The notes below the pieces were generated by a model, which was not told the DNA's origin, ran no database searches, and was given only the letters and a program-made list of their open reading frames with translations. From UBA1715 sp045615765 (GTDB lineage Bacteria > Bacteroidota > Bacteroidia > Bacteroidales > UBA1715), in contig JAZLFM010000028.1 in the NCBI GenBank assembly GCA_045615765.1, positions 1-64,000 of the forward strand: 64,000 nucleotides of DNA, in the 5' to 3' direction. A program made the position numbers and the translations under genes. Shown here piece after piece: positions 42,897 to 50,898 of the stretch. How positions within the stretch are numbered: position 1 is the first letter of the stretch; each line of letters starts with the position of its first letter.

Positions 42897-43547
42897 TTAC
42901 TTAACAAACTTATTCACAAAACGACTTAATACAAGACCTATAATCGCTGCTGGCATACCAAAATTAAATAGAAATCTTGCAATACGCCGAAATTCTAAAG
43001 CAAGCCCAAGATTAGCATAACGTAGAGCCCCATGTAAAATCAAAAATAAAAAATACCCAACAACACTAACAATCAAACACATTATAGAATACCTTACGAA
43101 ATACTTCCGAGCTTTTTCACGACGGGCATTTAACTCATCATCCTCCACAAGCAAAGTTTTAAACAAACTATCCTCAGGATATAACATACGAATTCTTGCC
43201 ATACACTCATCATATTTTGCAGAGAATGCTGACCCCAAAGAAAACAAACCAAAAGGATCAACAGGATTAAAATTATCATTTTTTAATCCTTTTAAAGATG
43301 TAACAAATGTGAATAAGTCTTCTTTTGCTGTTGGTATCTGAAACGCCTTTATAAAATCTTTCTTTTTTTCAATATCATTGAGTTTCATGAATCCGTTTGT
43401 AAATTCTTTTGCAGAAGATATCACCCCAACATTCCTAAATTCATATCCACACTCTTTACATTTACCAGCTAAGGTTTCTACTACTGCACCACAATTAGGA
43501 CATTTTTGAATGTCTCCCATTTTTGTTGAACGATATTCGTTTTCCAT
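42897..43547 (-). CDS. Zinc-ribbon membrane protein
   Basis: This 216-residue protein has an N-terminal zinc ribbon (KCPNCGAVVETLAGKCKECGYEF, the C-x2-C...C-x2-C pairs at about 16-34), a soluble middle region and two C-terminal membrane helices (about 150-170 and 190-212). Zinc-ribbon plus membrane proteins commonly accompany SPFH genes, as here, where the next gene follows after 28 bases. Function unknown. Confidence 0.8.
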   Translation of the reverse strand: MENEYRSTKMGDIQKCPNCGAVVETLAGKCKECGYEFRNVGVISSAKEFTNGFMKLNDIEKKKDFIKAFQIPTAKEDLFTFVTSLKGLKNDNFNPVDPFGLFSLGSAFSAKYDECMARIRMLYPEDSLFKTLLVEDDELNARREKARKYFVRYSIMCLIVSVVGYFLFLILHGALRYANLGLALEFRRIARFLFNFGMPAAIIGLVLSRFVNKFVK

Positions 43548-43555
43548 ATTTTAAA

Positions 43556-44017
43556 TTATTTTTTTATTTCTGTTAAAATATCCTTTTTAAAAGCATACCA
43601 AATTCCTCCTAAATAAAATTCAATAAACCAATTAGCAGGCCATGGAACATTCTGAACTAAAACTTCAATTAGACACGAAACAGACGAATCTATAATAAAA
43701 TTACATAAATCCCTATGCAACAATTGTTCACATTCTGCCAGTCCTATTTTTTTTTGTTGCCATTTGTATCGATAATCACAGAACAACTGCGCAAAAGATA
43801 CAGAAACGGTTTTTGTCTTCTTATCAAAAATAAGTTTTGCACGATATGGTAGCTTTAAATGACGCAGTTCATGATTATTAAAGACTTTTTGAAATGCTCT
43901 CTCATCTAATTTGAAAGAAATCTTGAAACGTTGCAGTAAGATAAAGTCATTACCAAACCTACCAACTAATGAATCTATAACATTAAACCAATTTTGTTGC
44001 TTGTTTTCTGTTGTCAT
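43556..44017 (-). CDS. Hypothetical protein heading the SPFH operon
   Basis: This 153-residue protein is of unknown family, with FNVIDSLVGRFGNDFILLQ near the start and a single weakly hydrophobic segment near the C-terminus (WPANWFIEFYLGGIWYAF). The start at 44017 is used because the longer frame begins at a TTG inside the promoter box. It ends 8 bases before the zinc-ribbon gene. Confidence 0.68.
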   Translation of the reverse strand: MTTENKQQNWFNVIDSLVGRFGNDFILLQRFKISFKLDERAFQKVFNNHELRHLKLPYRAKLIFDKKTKTVSVSFAQLFCDYRYKWQQKKIGLAECEQLLHRDLCNFIIDSSVSCLIEVLVQNVPWPANWFIEFYLGGIWYAFKKDILTEIKK

Positions 44018-44038
44018 GTTGTTAATTTCAATATCAAA

Positions 44039-44046
44039 CAAAAATA
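44039..44046 (-). promoter_or_regulatory. Promoter -7 box of the SPFH operon
   Basis: On the minus strand this reads TATTTTTG, 21 bases before the ATG at 44017. Confidence 0.5.
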
Positions 44047-44079
44047 ATAACTAAACAACTCAAAATCAACGCTTTAGTA

Positions 44080-44121
44080 TATACAATAATTATACAATAC
44101 TGTATATGTTTACTATACAAT
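44080..44121. repeat. Three TATACAAT repeats
   Basis: TATACAAT occurs at 44080-44087, 44091-44098 and 44114-44121, in an intergenic AT-rich stretch between the Abi gene and the SPFH operon. Spacings are 11 and 23 bases. Confidence 0.45.
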
Positions 44122-44259
44122 ATTATTTTATAAATCACATATAAATTGGCAGTTATGCGACGGCGGATATAGTTTCTCAGTAGTCGGTCTGGAGTTATTT
44201 AAAATAGGAAATAATACTCAAGTTGGCATAAGTTTCAATGCTAATGAATACTAAGGGGA

Positions 44260-45165
44260 TTATTGCCAAAGCGGTTCTGATTTCCAATCGATAGGGAATC
44301 CCATTGCCGCGATGTCAACCTCTGGAAAATCAAAAAGGAGACAATGGAGCTTTGCCAGCATGTCATTGTTGGGATTCACTACATTCAAAAGATACTTGAT
44401 AATACAAATGTCATGATAAACCTTCAGTGTATCTGTTGGTAACGTTATCCATGGTCTTGTCATACGATTGGGGATGGTTGGATTCATAGTATTTCGCTTA
44501 TTCCATATACGCGCATGATGAGCACAATCATTACGAGTGAGATACAACTTCGTCATCCAACTTTCAAAAGGTGGTACTTGCAAGCCAAATTGTTGTGAGA
44601 CTTTCTTCTTTAGTTTATTGTCTTTAAGATTACTAAAAATATTCGTTATACAACCAAATGGTAAAATTTCGGCCAGCATCCATACCGGAGGAAACGGATC
44701 AGTGTAGTTCGTCCTAAATTTTGTTATAAATTCCTCATGAGAATGTCTTATTTCTTTGATTATTAAAGATATGGTATTGGAAAACTTGACTTTATCGGCA
44801 AAATGAATAGGATTTGTAATCCAGAATTTATCTCCTGTCATTTCGCAAATTGTATTTACAATGGTAGCACGTATTGCGACTTCTACTTTTTCTATCTCAT
44901 TAAAAATGAGCATTCTTAACTTTTTGTCAAAGCGATACAACATCATAGCTTGATTGAAAGAAGCTCCTATCTTAAAATGTTTTTCTGATTTAGGCATTTG
45001 CAGCAAAGGTATCAAATAAGCCGAAAGCCTATAATAGCCAATAGTAGAAAGGTAGCGTTCCGCCTGTTGTTGATTCGAAATACAAAGTCCTCTTATTCTT
45101 AAGAGTTGTACCAAATCATGCACATTCTTGTATGATTCGGTAAAAGGGGTAGCTTTTATGGTCAT
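44260..45165 (-). CDS. Abi_2 family abortive infection protein
   Basis: This 301-residue protein is of the Abi_2 (AbiD/AbiF) family. Landmarks are LVQLLRIRGLCISNQQQAER, IGYYRLSAYLIPL, MLYRFDKKLRMLIFNEIEKV, and the HEPN-like R-N-D-C-A-H-H motif in LTRNDCAHHARIWNKRN, a possible RNase site. Members protect Lactococcus against phage by halting infection; they may be toxin-like RNases. The start at 45165 gives the usual family N-terminus. An upstream ATG at 45195 is possible, and the -7 box at 45234-45241 rules out the longer frame. Confidence 0.85.
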   Translation of the reverse strand: MTIKATPFTESYKNVHDLVQLLRIRGLCISNQQQAERYLSTIGYYRLSAYLIPLLQMPKSEKHFKIGASFNQAMMLYRFDKKLRMLIFNEIEKVEVAIRATIVNTICEMTGDKFWITNPIHFADKVKFSNTISLIIKEIRHSHEEFITKFRTNYTDPFPPVWMLAEILPFGCITNIFSNLKDNKLKKKVSQQFGLQVPPFESWMTKLYLTRNDCAHHARIWNKRNTMNPTIPNRMTRPWITLPTDTLKVYHDICIIKYLLNVVNPNNDMLAKLHCLLFDFPEVDIAAMGFPIDWKSEPLWQ

Positions 45166-45233
45166 AAGTTGCGGTAAAAAAAACGACCCGCACATTTGAG
45201 CATCGTTGAGAGGCTTGGCGGGTTCTGGTATTG

Positions 45234-45241
45234 CAAAGATA
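45234..45241 (-). promoter_or_regulatory. Promoter -7 box of the abi gene
   Basis: On the minus strand this reads TATCTTTG. The leader to the ATG at 45165 is about 60 bases and contains an inverted repeat (ACCCGC and GCGGGT, about 30 bases apart). Confidence 0.6.
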
Positions 45242-45293
45242 ATTATTTTAGTGAATTCTATATATTTTGGCAACAAATTTTATTATACGACAA

Positions 45294-45527
45294 CTATTTC
45301 AAATGCAGATTGTTGCATACATATTCGGAATAATACTTGAAAAAATCTACCCCCAACACCAAAGATAACTTCGTAAGCAAATGTGTATCTATCCATTCTT
45401 TTTCAAAAATCTTATACATATTGTCGCGAGTATAGTTTAGCTGTTTTGCACACCACGTTACGGAACGACCTTGCTTCTTCAAAGTCTGTTGAATAATTTT
45501 TCCAATATGTGGCGGCATTTCGTTCAT
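45294..45527 (-). CDS. Small XRE-type HTH protein
   Basis: This 77-residue protein (MNEMPPHIGKIIQQTLKKQG start; SVTWCAKQLNYTRDNMYKIF as the HTH; ending DFFKYYSEYVC) is of a type very common in Bacteroidales. Many copies lie beside defence or polysaccharide genes. The start at 45527 fits these relatives; the frame stays open 55 codons further upstream without similarity. It lies just upstream of the Abi_2 gene on the same strand and could regulate it. Confidence 0.8.
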   Translation of the reverse strand: MNEMPPHIGKIIQQTLKKQGRSVTWCAKQLNYTRDNMYKIFEKEWIDTHLLTKLSLVLGVDFFKYYSEYVCNNLHLK

Positions 45528-45754
45528 GGTCCAGATTAAATCCGCATAAAAAAAGGCGGAATTTTCGCTTTTCAACCTATTTTGATGCAAAGCTCTGGAC
45601 TGCTTTATGGTAAATAGGAACGAAAATCCACGCCATAGCGTGAACCATCGCAACTTATTCTTACCATTAGAATTGTCCAGATTCTGCATCAAAGAATAAG
45701 AGCAAAGCTCAATATTATTTTATCTATTTATTCTTTTATTTTTCTCGTTTTTTG

Positions 45755-45762
45755 CAAATATA
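45755..45762 (-). promoter_or_regulatory. Candidate -7 box of the HTH gene, with long leader
   Basis: On the minus strand this reads TATATTTG. The 5' leader to the start at 45527 would be about 220 bases and contains a CACGC-TATG-GCGTG hairpin. Confidence 0.4.
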
Positions 45763-45805
45763 GTTTTTTCAAATGTTATATAACAGAAACTCTAAAATCA
45801 ATGAT

Positions 45806-46597
45806 CTATTTTATCTTCCCTGGATTTGGCAAATGCATACCATACATAGTCAAATTATTTTCGCGCGCATATTGTAAAATACGTACACGTGTCTCTGCTG
45901 CCATAGCAGGATCCATATCGAAGAAAGGACTATATTCCGGATGCACCATTTGCAATGCTGCACCATGTATTAAATCGGCAATGACAAGTATGCTATCTTT
46001 TTGAAAAATCGTATGTCCTGGAGTATGACCGTATGCTGCAATTGTTTGAACTCCACCAGCAAGTGTATCTCCGGCATTGAAGCAATGCAAACGATCTTTA
46101 TATGCTACTAACACTTTTTTTGCCAAAGCACTCTGTTCGCCTTCCATTGCCATCCAAGCTTCAACTTCAACTCGATTAATATAGATTTCTGCTTTTGGAA
46201 AAGCAACTACTCCATCTTTTAGTAAACCACCTATATGATCAGGATGTAGGTGAGTGATATATATCAAACCAAGTTCTTCAGGTTTTACATTCATTTCTTG
46301 CAATTTTGGAAGCAATTGACTAAATGGTGCACCAAGTCCAGCATCAAGAAGTATAGTTTTTCCTTCAGCTTGAAGCAAGAAGCAACTAATACTTGAAGGA
46401 ACACCGTCTTGCAATCCTAACGCATTCCAAAGAGAATCTGAAACTGTCGGGAAGATTTTATGTTCCTGTACTGTTGGACCTGGTTTGTCTTCTATCCAAG
46501 TAATAGTTGTCGATTCTTCTTGATCTGTATGCTTTGTGTTCTGTGAACAGCTTGCAGCAAAGAAAATTGCTGAAACAATTATTAATAGTTTTTTCAT
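45806..46597 (-). CDS. Exported MBL-fold metallohydrolase (lipoprotein)
   Basis: This 263-residue protein begins with a lipoprotein signal (MKKLLIIVSAIFFAASCSQ, Cys near residue 17). The metallo-beta-lactamase fold follows: DAGLGAPFSQLL, the zinc motif ITHLHPDHIGGL, AYGHTPGHTIF, and IADLIHGAALQMV with the bridging Asp. It is of the quorum-quenching-lactonase-like/YtnP type by layout, but the substrate is unknown. It starts 4 bases after the caspase gene, so it acts in the same periplasmic or surface setting. Confidence 0.85.
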   Translation of the reverse strand: MKKLLIIVSAIFFAASCSQNTKHTDQEESTTITWIEDKPGPTVQEHKIFPTVSDSLWNALGLQDGVPSSISCFLLQAEGKTILLDAGLGAPFSQLLPKLQEMNVKPEELGLIYITHLHPDHIGGLLKDGVVAFPKAEIYINRVEVEAWMAMEGEQSALAKKVLVAYKDRLHCFNAGDTLAGGVQTIAAYGHTPGHTIFQKDSILVIADLIHGAALQMVHPEYSPFFDMDPAMAAETRVRILQYARENNLTMYGMHLPNPGKIK

Positions 46598-46601
46598 AAA
46601 A

Positions 46602-47456
46602 TTATTTTTTTAGTAATACAACATTTTCCATTCCTGATTCTATTTCTATAGATGGATTTTGCACATAGGCAACCATGCTTTTTACTCGCGCCTGTATGCG
46701 TGTTTGTAATTGCTTACAGGTTAATACAGAAAGATTATTCTTTTCTTGGCATAATGCATAAGTCAAAGAACCTTTCCCTTGATACTCATAATTACATTGA
46801 TATGATTTACAAGCACTTATATAAGTCCATTCTATGGAATTCGCTAAATTGGGATTATATGCTTTTTTCCCAGAAGGAATAATAAACTTATCGAAGGTGC
46901 CTCGAACCACCACCGACTCATCTGCTGGTTCACGAGTAGCACCGCCACTATGACATGCGTCTGCAACAACAACTATAGTTCCCTCTTTACCAACCTTTTG
47001 TCGAATTTGATGCAACCAACCATTTAATTGATCATCAACTATATGATTTTGTCCTTCATATTTCCCTTTTTCGTATGCAAATTTTGCATCAAAAGGTATC
47101 CAAGCCTCATCCATTCCGCTCTCTTCATCACCATGAACATCTGTTATTTGTTGACCATGTCCAGAAAAATGGATATAGACAACATCACCCTTCTGCGACT
47201 TCGAAATTAACGACTCAAACTCACGTTTAATTGCAGAAAAAGTTGCCTGTTCGTTTTGTAATTTCACAATATTCTGTGCAATAAAACCATTTGTTGTTAG
47301 CATATCTACAACCAACGGAATATCCTTATCTCCATTGATCTTTTGCCAACCACTATTGGCCGGATAATTACCGATTCCTATTACCAATGCACGTTTTGTT
47401 GCAAATGTTGAAAGCGAAAAAAATACAATGCTAACTATCAACAAAAATTTCTTCAT
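46602..47456 (-). CDS. Exported caspase family (C14) protease
   Basis: This 284-residue protein has a signal peptide (MKKFLLIVSIVFFSLSTFAT) and a caspase/metacaspase p20-like domain. The catalytic His is in YIHFSGHGQQITD (near 100) and the catalytic Cys in VVVADACHSGGATRE (near 160). ALVIGIGNYP starts the fold. The p10-like C-terminal part ends with a beta segment. Secreted bacterial caspase-like peptidases are known in Bacteroidota but mostly uncharacterised. It is followed directly by the MBL lipoprotein and preceded by a TPR-CHAT protein, so two clan CD protease-type domains are encoded together. Confidence 0.88.
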   Translation of the reverse strand: MKKFLLIVSIVFFSLSTFATKRALVIGIGNYPANSGWQKINGDKDIPLVVDMLTTNGFIAQNIVKLQNEQATFSAIKREFESLISKSQKGDVVYIHFSGHGQQITDVHGDEESGMDEAWIPFDAKFAYEKGKYEGQNHIVDDQLNGWLHQIRQKVGKEGTIVVVADACHSGGATREPADESVVVRGTFDKFIIPSGKKAYNPNLANSIEWTYISACKSYQCNYEYQGKGSLTYALCQEKNNLSVLTCKQLQTRIQARVKSMVAYVQNPSIEIESGMENVVLLKK

Positions 47457-47526
47457 TAGACTATTTATTTGATTTGTCCAAAGATATTCAAAATATAAAA
47501 TTAGCTATGCAGATTTATAGTAAAAC

Positions 47527-50289
47527 CTAATCTAACATTATAAAACCAGACCAATAAAAAGGATCTTCAAATGTTTTTCTAACTTTTGACTGTGCTATGG
47601 AAAAAGCTTCTTTCTTTGATTTTCCATTAGTTAATTGAGAATAAAATTCCGACATCATCATTTGCGTGGCAAAATCATCAACCGACCATAAACTCATTAT
47701 TATAGTTTTTACACCTGCCATTTTAAACCCTCGTTGCAATCCATAAACTCCTTCATCACTCACTATTCCTAAAGCTGTTTGACAAGCAGACAAAACGACA
47801 AATTCTGTTTTTCGTAAATCTATATGGCTTATTTCTTTTGCTGTTAAAATTCCATCGTTATCTGATTCACAAGATCCGGGATTCGTCCATTCTCGATTCG
47901 AACCTGCCATCATTAGTCCCGATTGTTCCATTCCATTTTCTACCGAGTTCGTTTCAGTGTCCATAAAAAAACCATGTGTGGCAATATGCAAAATCGAAGG
48001 TCCTTTCTTTGACAATAATTGTAATGACGTTTCTGTTGCTTCGCGTCCTTCAAACAATGAAGTTTTTATTGCTGAGTTTCGTCCTAAAATTGCTTGTATT
48101 TCTGAAACTTCAACCTTAGTTCCTGGTAAGAAAGATACAGGCTTACGAATTCCTTGAATTTCCTCATTGTTTGTTGTATATTCAACTCCGCCATATAATA
48201 CACATGTCGTATATTTTTTCTTCATATTGTCCAATGCCAATAATTTTGTAGATGACACACGATGCATTTCATACAAATCCGTCATTATTCTGGTCTCGTC
48301 AACAGGCGCATATTCTATTCCAATTTTATGGAAGACACCAGATGGAGAAAAATATATTCTAGAAACTCCTTCCAAATATTTAGCAAGTGGTTCCCATATC
48401 ATTTCGTACATAATCGTAGATTCATACGCTTCTCGTTGTTCCTTATAGGTATCGGCAAAACCACGAACTGAATCTAAGCCTAAATCAAACAAGAACTGAC
48501 TGGATTTTAATTTATTTTCAAATGCTTGTTTCTCAAATAACGGAATATACATTGGCGCTTCCATATTTCTTTTTAACACCAATGCTGAGAAAAAGACACT
48601 ATCGTTATCTAATTTGGTAGAGATAAATTCTATTGCTACATCCTTTTCTGTTAACGCACTCTGTACGTCATTCCAAGACACCGCCAACGCACGAGTCATA
48701 TCACCATACTCTTGTATGTTTTTTATTAAGAACTTCTCTTTTTTCTCTAAAATTTGCTCTAAAGAATCACAATTTATTGTTCGTTTGTCAAGTTGTTTTG
48801 CGTATTGTTTTTCCAAAACAATGCGAATCATATTTATTTGATCATATTCTGCCAACAAAGTGCTATCATCACTTTCCTGAATACTATTTCGGAATTCAAC
48901 TTCCGACATTAGCAACAGCCCTTTTTCTATAAGAGCGGCATCATATAAGGCTTTATACGCTTTACTATTTTTTGAAGATTCAACAACTATAGTATTCAAT
49001 TTCTGACAACGGGCTTTATTTCTTTCCCAAAATTGCATTCGTTCTTTTTCCGTCAAAAATGAAAAAGATTGAACCAAACGATTTTTTTCAAAATCCATAA
49101 GTTCGGTGAAACAATCTACCGCTTTGTCATATTCTTTTTGAGCGACATAAACATTTCCAATATTGTTCAAGATATTAAGATACTCTTGATTGTATTCACC
49201 AAAAATCTGTTTACGTATGGACAAAGCTTGTTCATAGTAATCCAAAGCCTTAAAATATTCACCTTGGTTATAATAGGCTAACCCTAATCTATTTAGCGTT
49301 GAAGCATACTCAGGATGCTCCTTTCCCAATAACTTTTCTCGTAATTTTAATGCCTTCTTTAAGTAATCAAATGCTATATCTTGGTCGCCTTTCTTTGTAT
49401 ATAATAAACCTAATCGATCATAACAAAGAGCTTCCAAAGGATGTTGTTTTTGCAACTCTAACAAAATATTCAACGACATCGTATAATAGTCTATTGCTTT
49501 ATCGTAATCCAACAAACTATAATAAGCTGTTCCTATATTAAGCAAAGACATTACACGATATGTAATATTATCATCAAAGAAGTCTTTTGCCTTTTCATAA
49601 TAAAACAATGCTTTTTCATAAAGTCCAAGACTATAATATGTTACCCCAAGATTTGTCAGCAACAACGCATAATGAGTATTATTTTCTCCTAAAACTTGTT
49701 TAGTTAATTCTGCAGACTGCTCGTAACATTCCAAAGAATGCTCAAAGTCACCCATATCATAATAAACAACACCTATATTGTTGATTATAGCTGCATATTC
49801 TAAGTTGTTACTACCTAAAATGTCACGAAGCATATCCCTGGATTTTTCATACCAGAAAAGCGCTTTTTTATACATTGCTAAGTGATAGCAAACAATTCCA
49901 AAATTTAAAAATGTCTTTGAAGCTTCTTGACTTTTTTCGAACTTTTCATAAATAGAAGCCGACTGTTCCAAATAATTATATGCCTTATCGTATCGACCAA
50001 TTTTTTCATTTATCTTACCCAGATAAAACAATGATCGTGCATATTCCGTACTTCCTAATCCACGATATTTTTTTGCTGTATTTTGATAGATTTCTGCATA
50101 TTTAGATGCAACAATGAAACTTTGATTATCAATTGCTTTATCTACAATAGAATCGAGTAACTGAATATTATCTTTATGTTTCGATTGTTCAAATAGCGAA
50201 ACTAAACTATCTAACGATTGTGATTGAACAGAACAACAAATGCAGCAAACAATTATAGTACATAAAAATCTATAAGCTCGTTTACGCAT
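47527..50289 (-). CDS. Exported TPR-CHAT protein
   Basis: This 920-residue protein has a signal peptide (hydrophobic IIVCCICCSVQSQ), then about ten tetratricopeptide repeats (residues about 60-400, for example YNYLEQSASIYEKFEKSQ and ALDYYEQALSIRKQIFGEYN), a helical connector, and a C-terminal CHAT protease domain (about 620-920). The CHAT dyad is visible: ILHIATHGFF for His and VVLSACQTALG for Cys. GLQRGFKMAGVKTIIMSLWS and the DPFYWSGFIML end are canonical. Cytosolic relatives cleave gasdermins or Csx30, but this one is exported. It lies 18 bases after a membrane-anchored helical protein and upstream of the caspase gene. Confidence 0.9.
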   Translation of the reverse strand: MRKRAYRFLCTIIVCCICCSVQSQSLDSLVSLFEQSKHKDNIQLLDSIVDKAIDNQSFIVASKYAEIYQNTAKKYRGLGSTEYARSLFYLGKINEKIGRYDKAYNYLEQSASIYEKFEKSQEASKTFLNFGIVCYHLAMYKKALFWYEKSRDMLRDILGSNNLEYAAIINNIGVVYYDMGDFEHSLECYEQSAELTKQVLGENNTHYALLLTNLGVTYYSLGLYEKALFYYEKAKDFFDDNITYRVMSLLNIGTAYYSLLDYDKAIDYYTMSLNILLELQKQHPLEALCYDRLGLLYTKKGDQDIAFDYLKKALKLREKLLGKEHPEYASTLNRLGLAYYNQGEYFKALDYYEQALSIRKQIFGEYNQEYLNILNNIGNVYVAQKEYDKAVDCFTELMDFEKNRLVQSFSFLTEKERMQFWERNKARCQKLNTIVVESSKNSKAYKALYDAALIEKGLLLMSEVEFRNSIQESDDSTLLAEYDQINMIRIVLEKQYAKQLDKRTINCDSLEQILEKKEKFLIKNIQEYGDMTRALAVSWNDVQSALTEKDVAIEFISTKLDNDSVFFSALVLKRNMEAPMYIPLFEKQAFENKLKSSQFLFDLGLDSVRGFADTYKEQREAYESTIMYEMIWEPLAKYLEGVSRIYFSPSGVFHKIGIEYAPVDETRIMTDLYEMHRVSSTKLLALDNMKKKYTTCVLYGGVEYTTNNEEIQGIRKPVSFLPGTKVEVSEIQAILGRNSAIKTSLFEGREATETSLQLLSKKGPSILHIATHGFFMDTETNSVENGMEQSGLMMAGSNREWTNPGSCESDNDGILTAKEISHIDLRKTEFVVLSACQTALGIVSDEGVYGLQRGFKMAGVKTIIMSLWSVDDFATQMMMSEFYSQLTNGKSKKEAFSIAQSKVRKTFEDPFYWSGFIMLD

Positions 50290-50307
50290 TGTCCAAACAA
50301 ATTGTTG

Positions 50308-50793
50308 TTAAAACAACAAACATTCATACATAACACTTGCTTCATCGCTGTATTTACTGTCTGATTCACTAATTTTTCGTAACCACTTACGCGCTTTTGC
50401 AAGTTTTTGACTATCCATATATAGAAGAGTCTGATACCAATCTAACTTATCTTGTGCTGTTTTAACAATTTCTTTGTAATACTCTTGTTCCTCTGTACTT
50501 GCATAAAAACCTTCATCTGAATCTTTTTGAATAGAACTACGCAAAGAATCTATTCCTATTTGAGCGTCATCAAAAGATTTTTGTTTGATTTTTTCATGAA
50601 TTTTAGCAAAATCTCCTTCATAGCCTACTCCACGAGACGATGTTAAATCAATATCGTTCAATTTTTCTGTACCCATTTGTCGTAGAACCATACATTCACG
50701 AATATAGAGAGCACCAACAGATATGGCAACAATCAAAACTATTGCAATACAAACTTTTATGATAAGAGATTTTGATAAGGATTTACTATTCAT
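50308..50793 (-). CDS. Membrane-anchored helical protein of the CHAT operon
   Basis: This 161-residue protein has one N-terminal membrane helix (about 10-30, LIIKVCIAIVLIVAISVGAL) and a periplasmic helical part (SFDDAQIGIDSLRSSIQKD, KARKWLRKISESDSKYSDEA), possibly TPR-like. Family unknown. It appears to be the first gene of the CHAT-caspase-MBL operon. Confidence 0.72.
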   Translation of the reverse strand: MNSKSLSKSLIIKVCIAIVLIVAISVGALYIRECMVLRQMGTEKLNDIDLTSSRGVGYEGDFAKIHEKIKQKSFDDAQIGIDSLRSSIQKDSDEGFYASTEEQEYYKEIVKTAQDKLDWYQTLLYMDSQKLAKARKWLRKISESDSKYSDEASVMYECLLF

Positions 50794-50849
50794 TGTAATT
50801 AATTTAAGTCTTCAAATGTACAAAAACTTATGAAAACACCTACAAACAA

Positions 50850-50877
50850 AAACGCCCCACTTTTCAGTGAGGCGTTT
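50850..50877 (-). terminator. Terminator of gdhA
   Basis: AAACGCC-C-CAC and GTG-A-GGCGTTT form a stem with one internal mismatch, 22 bases after the gdhA stop. Confidence 0.75.
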
Positions 50878-50898
50878 CCTTTATAAGATTTGTATTGA

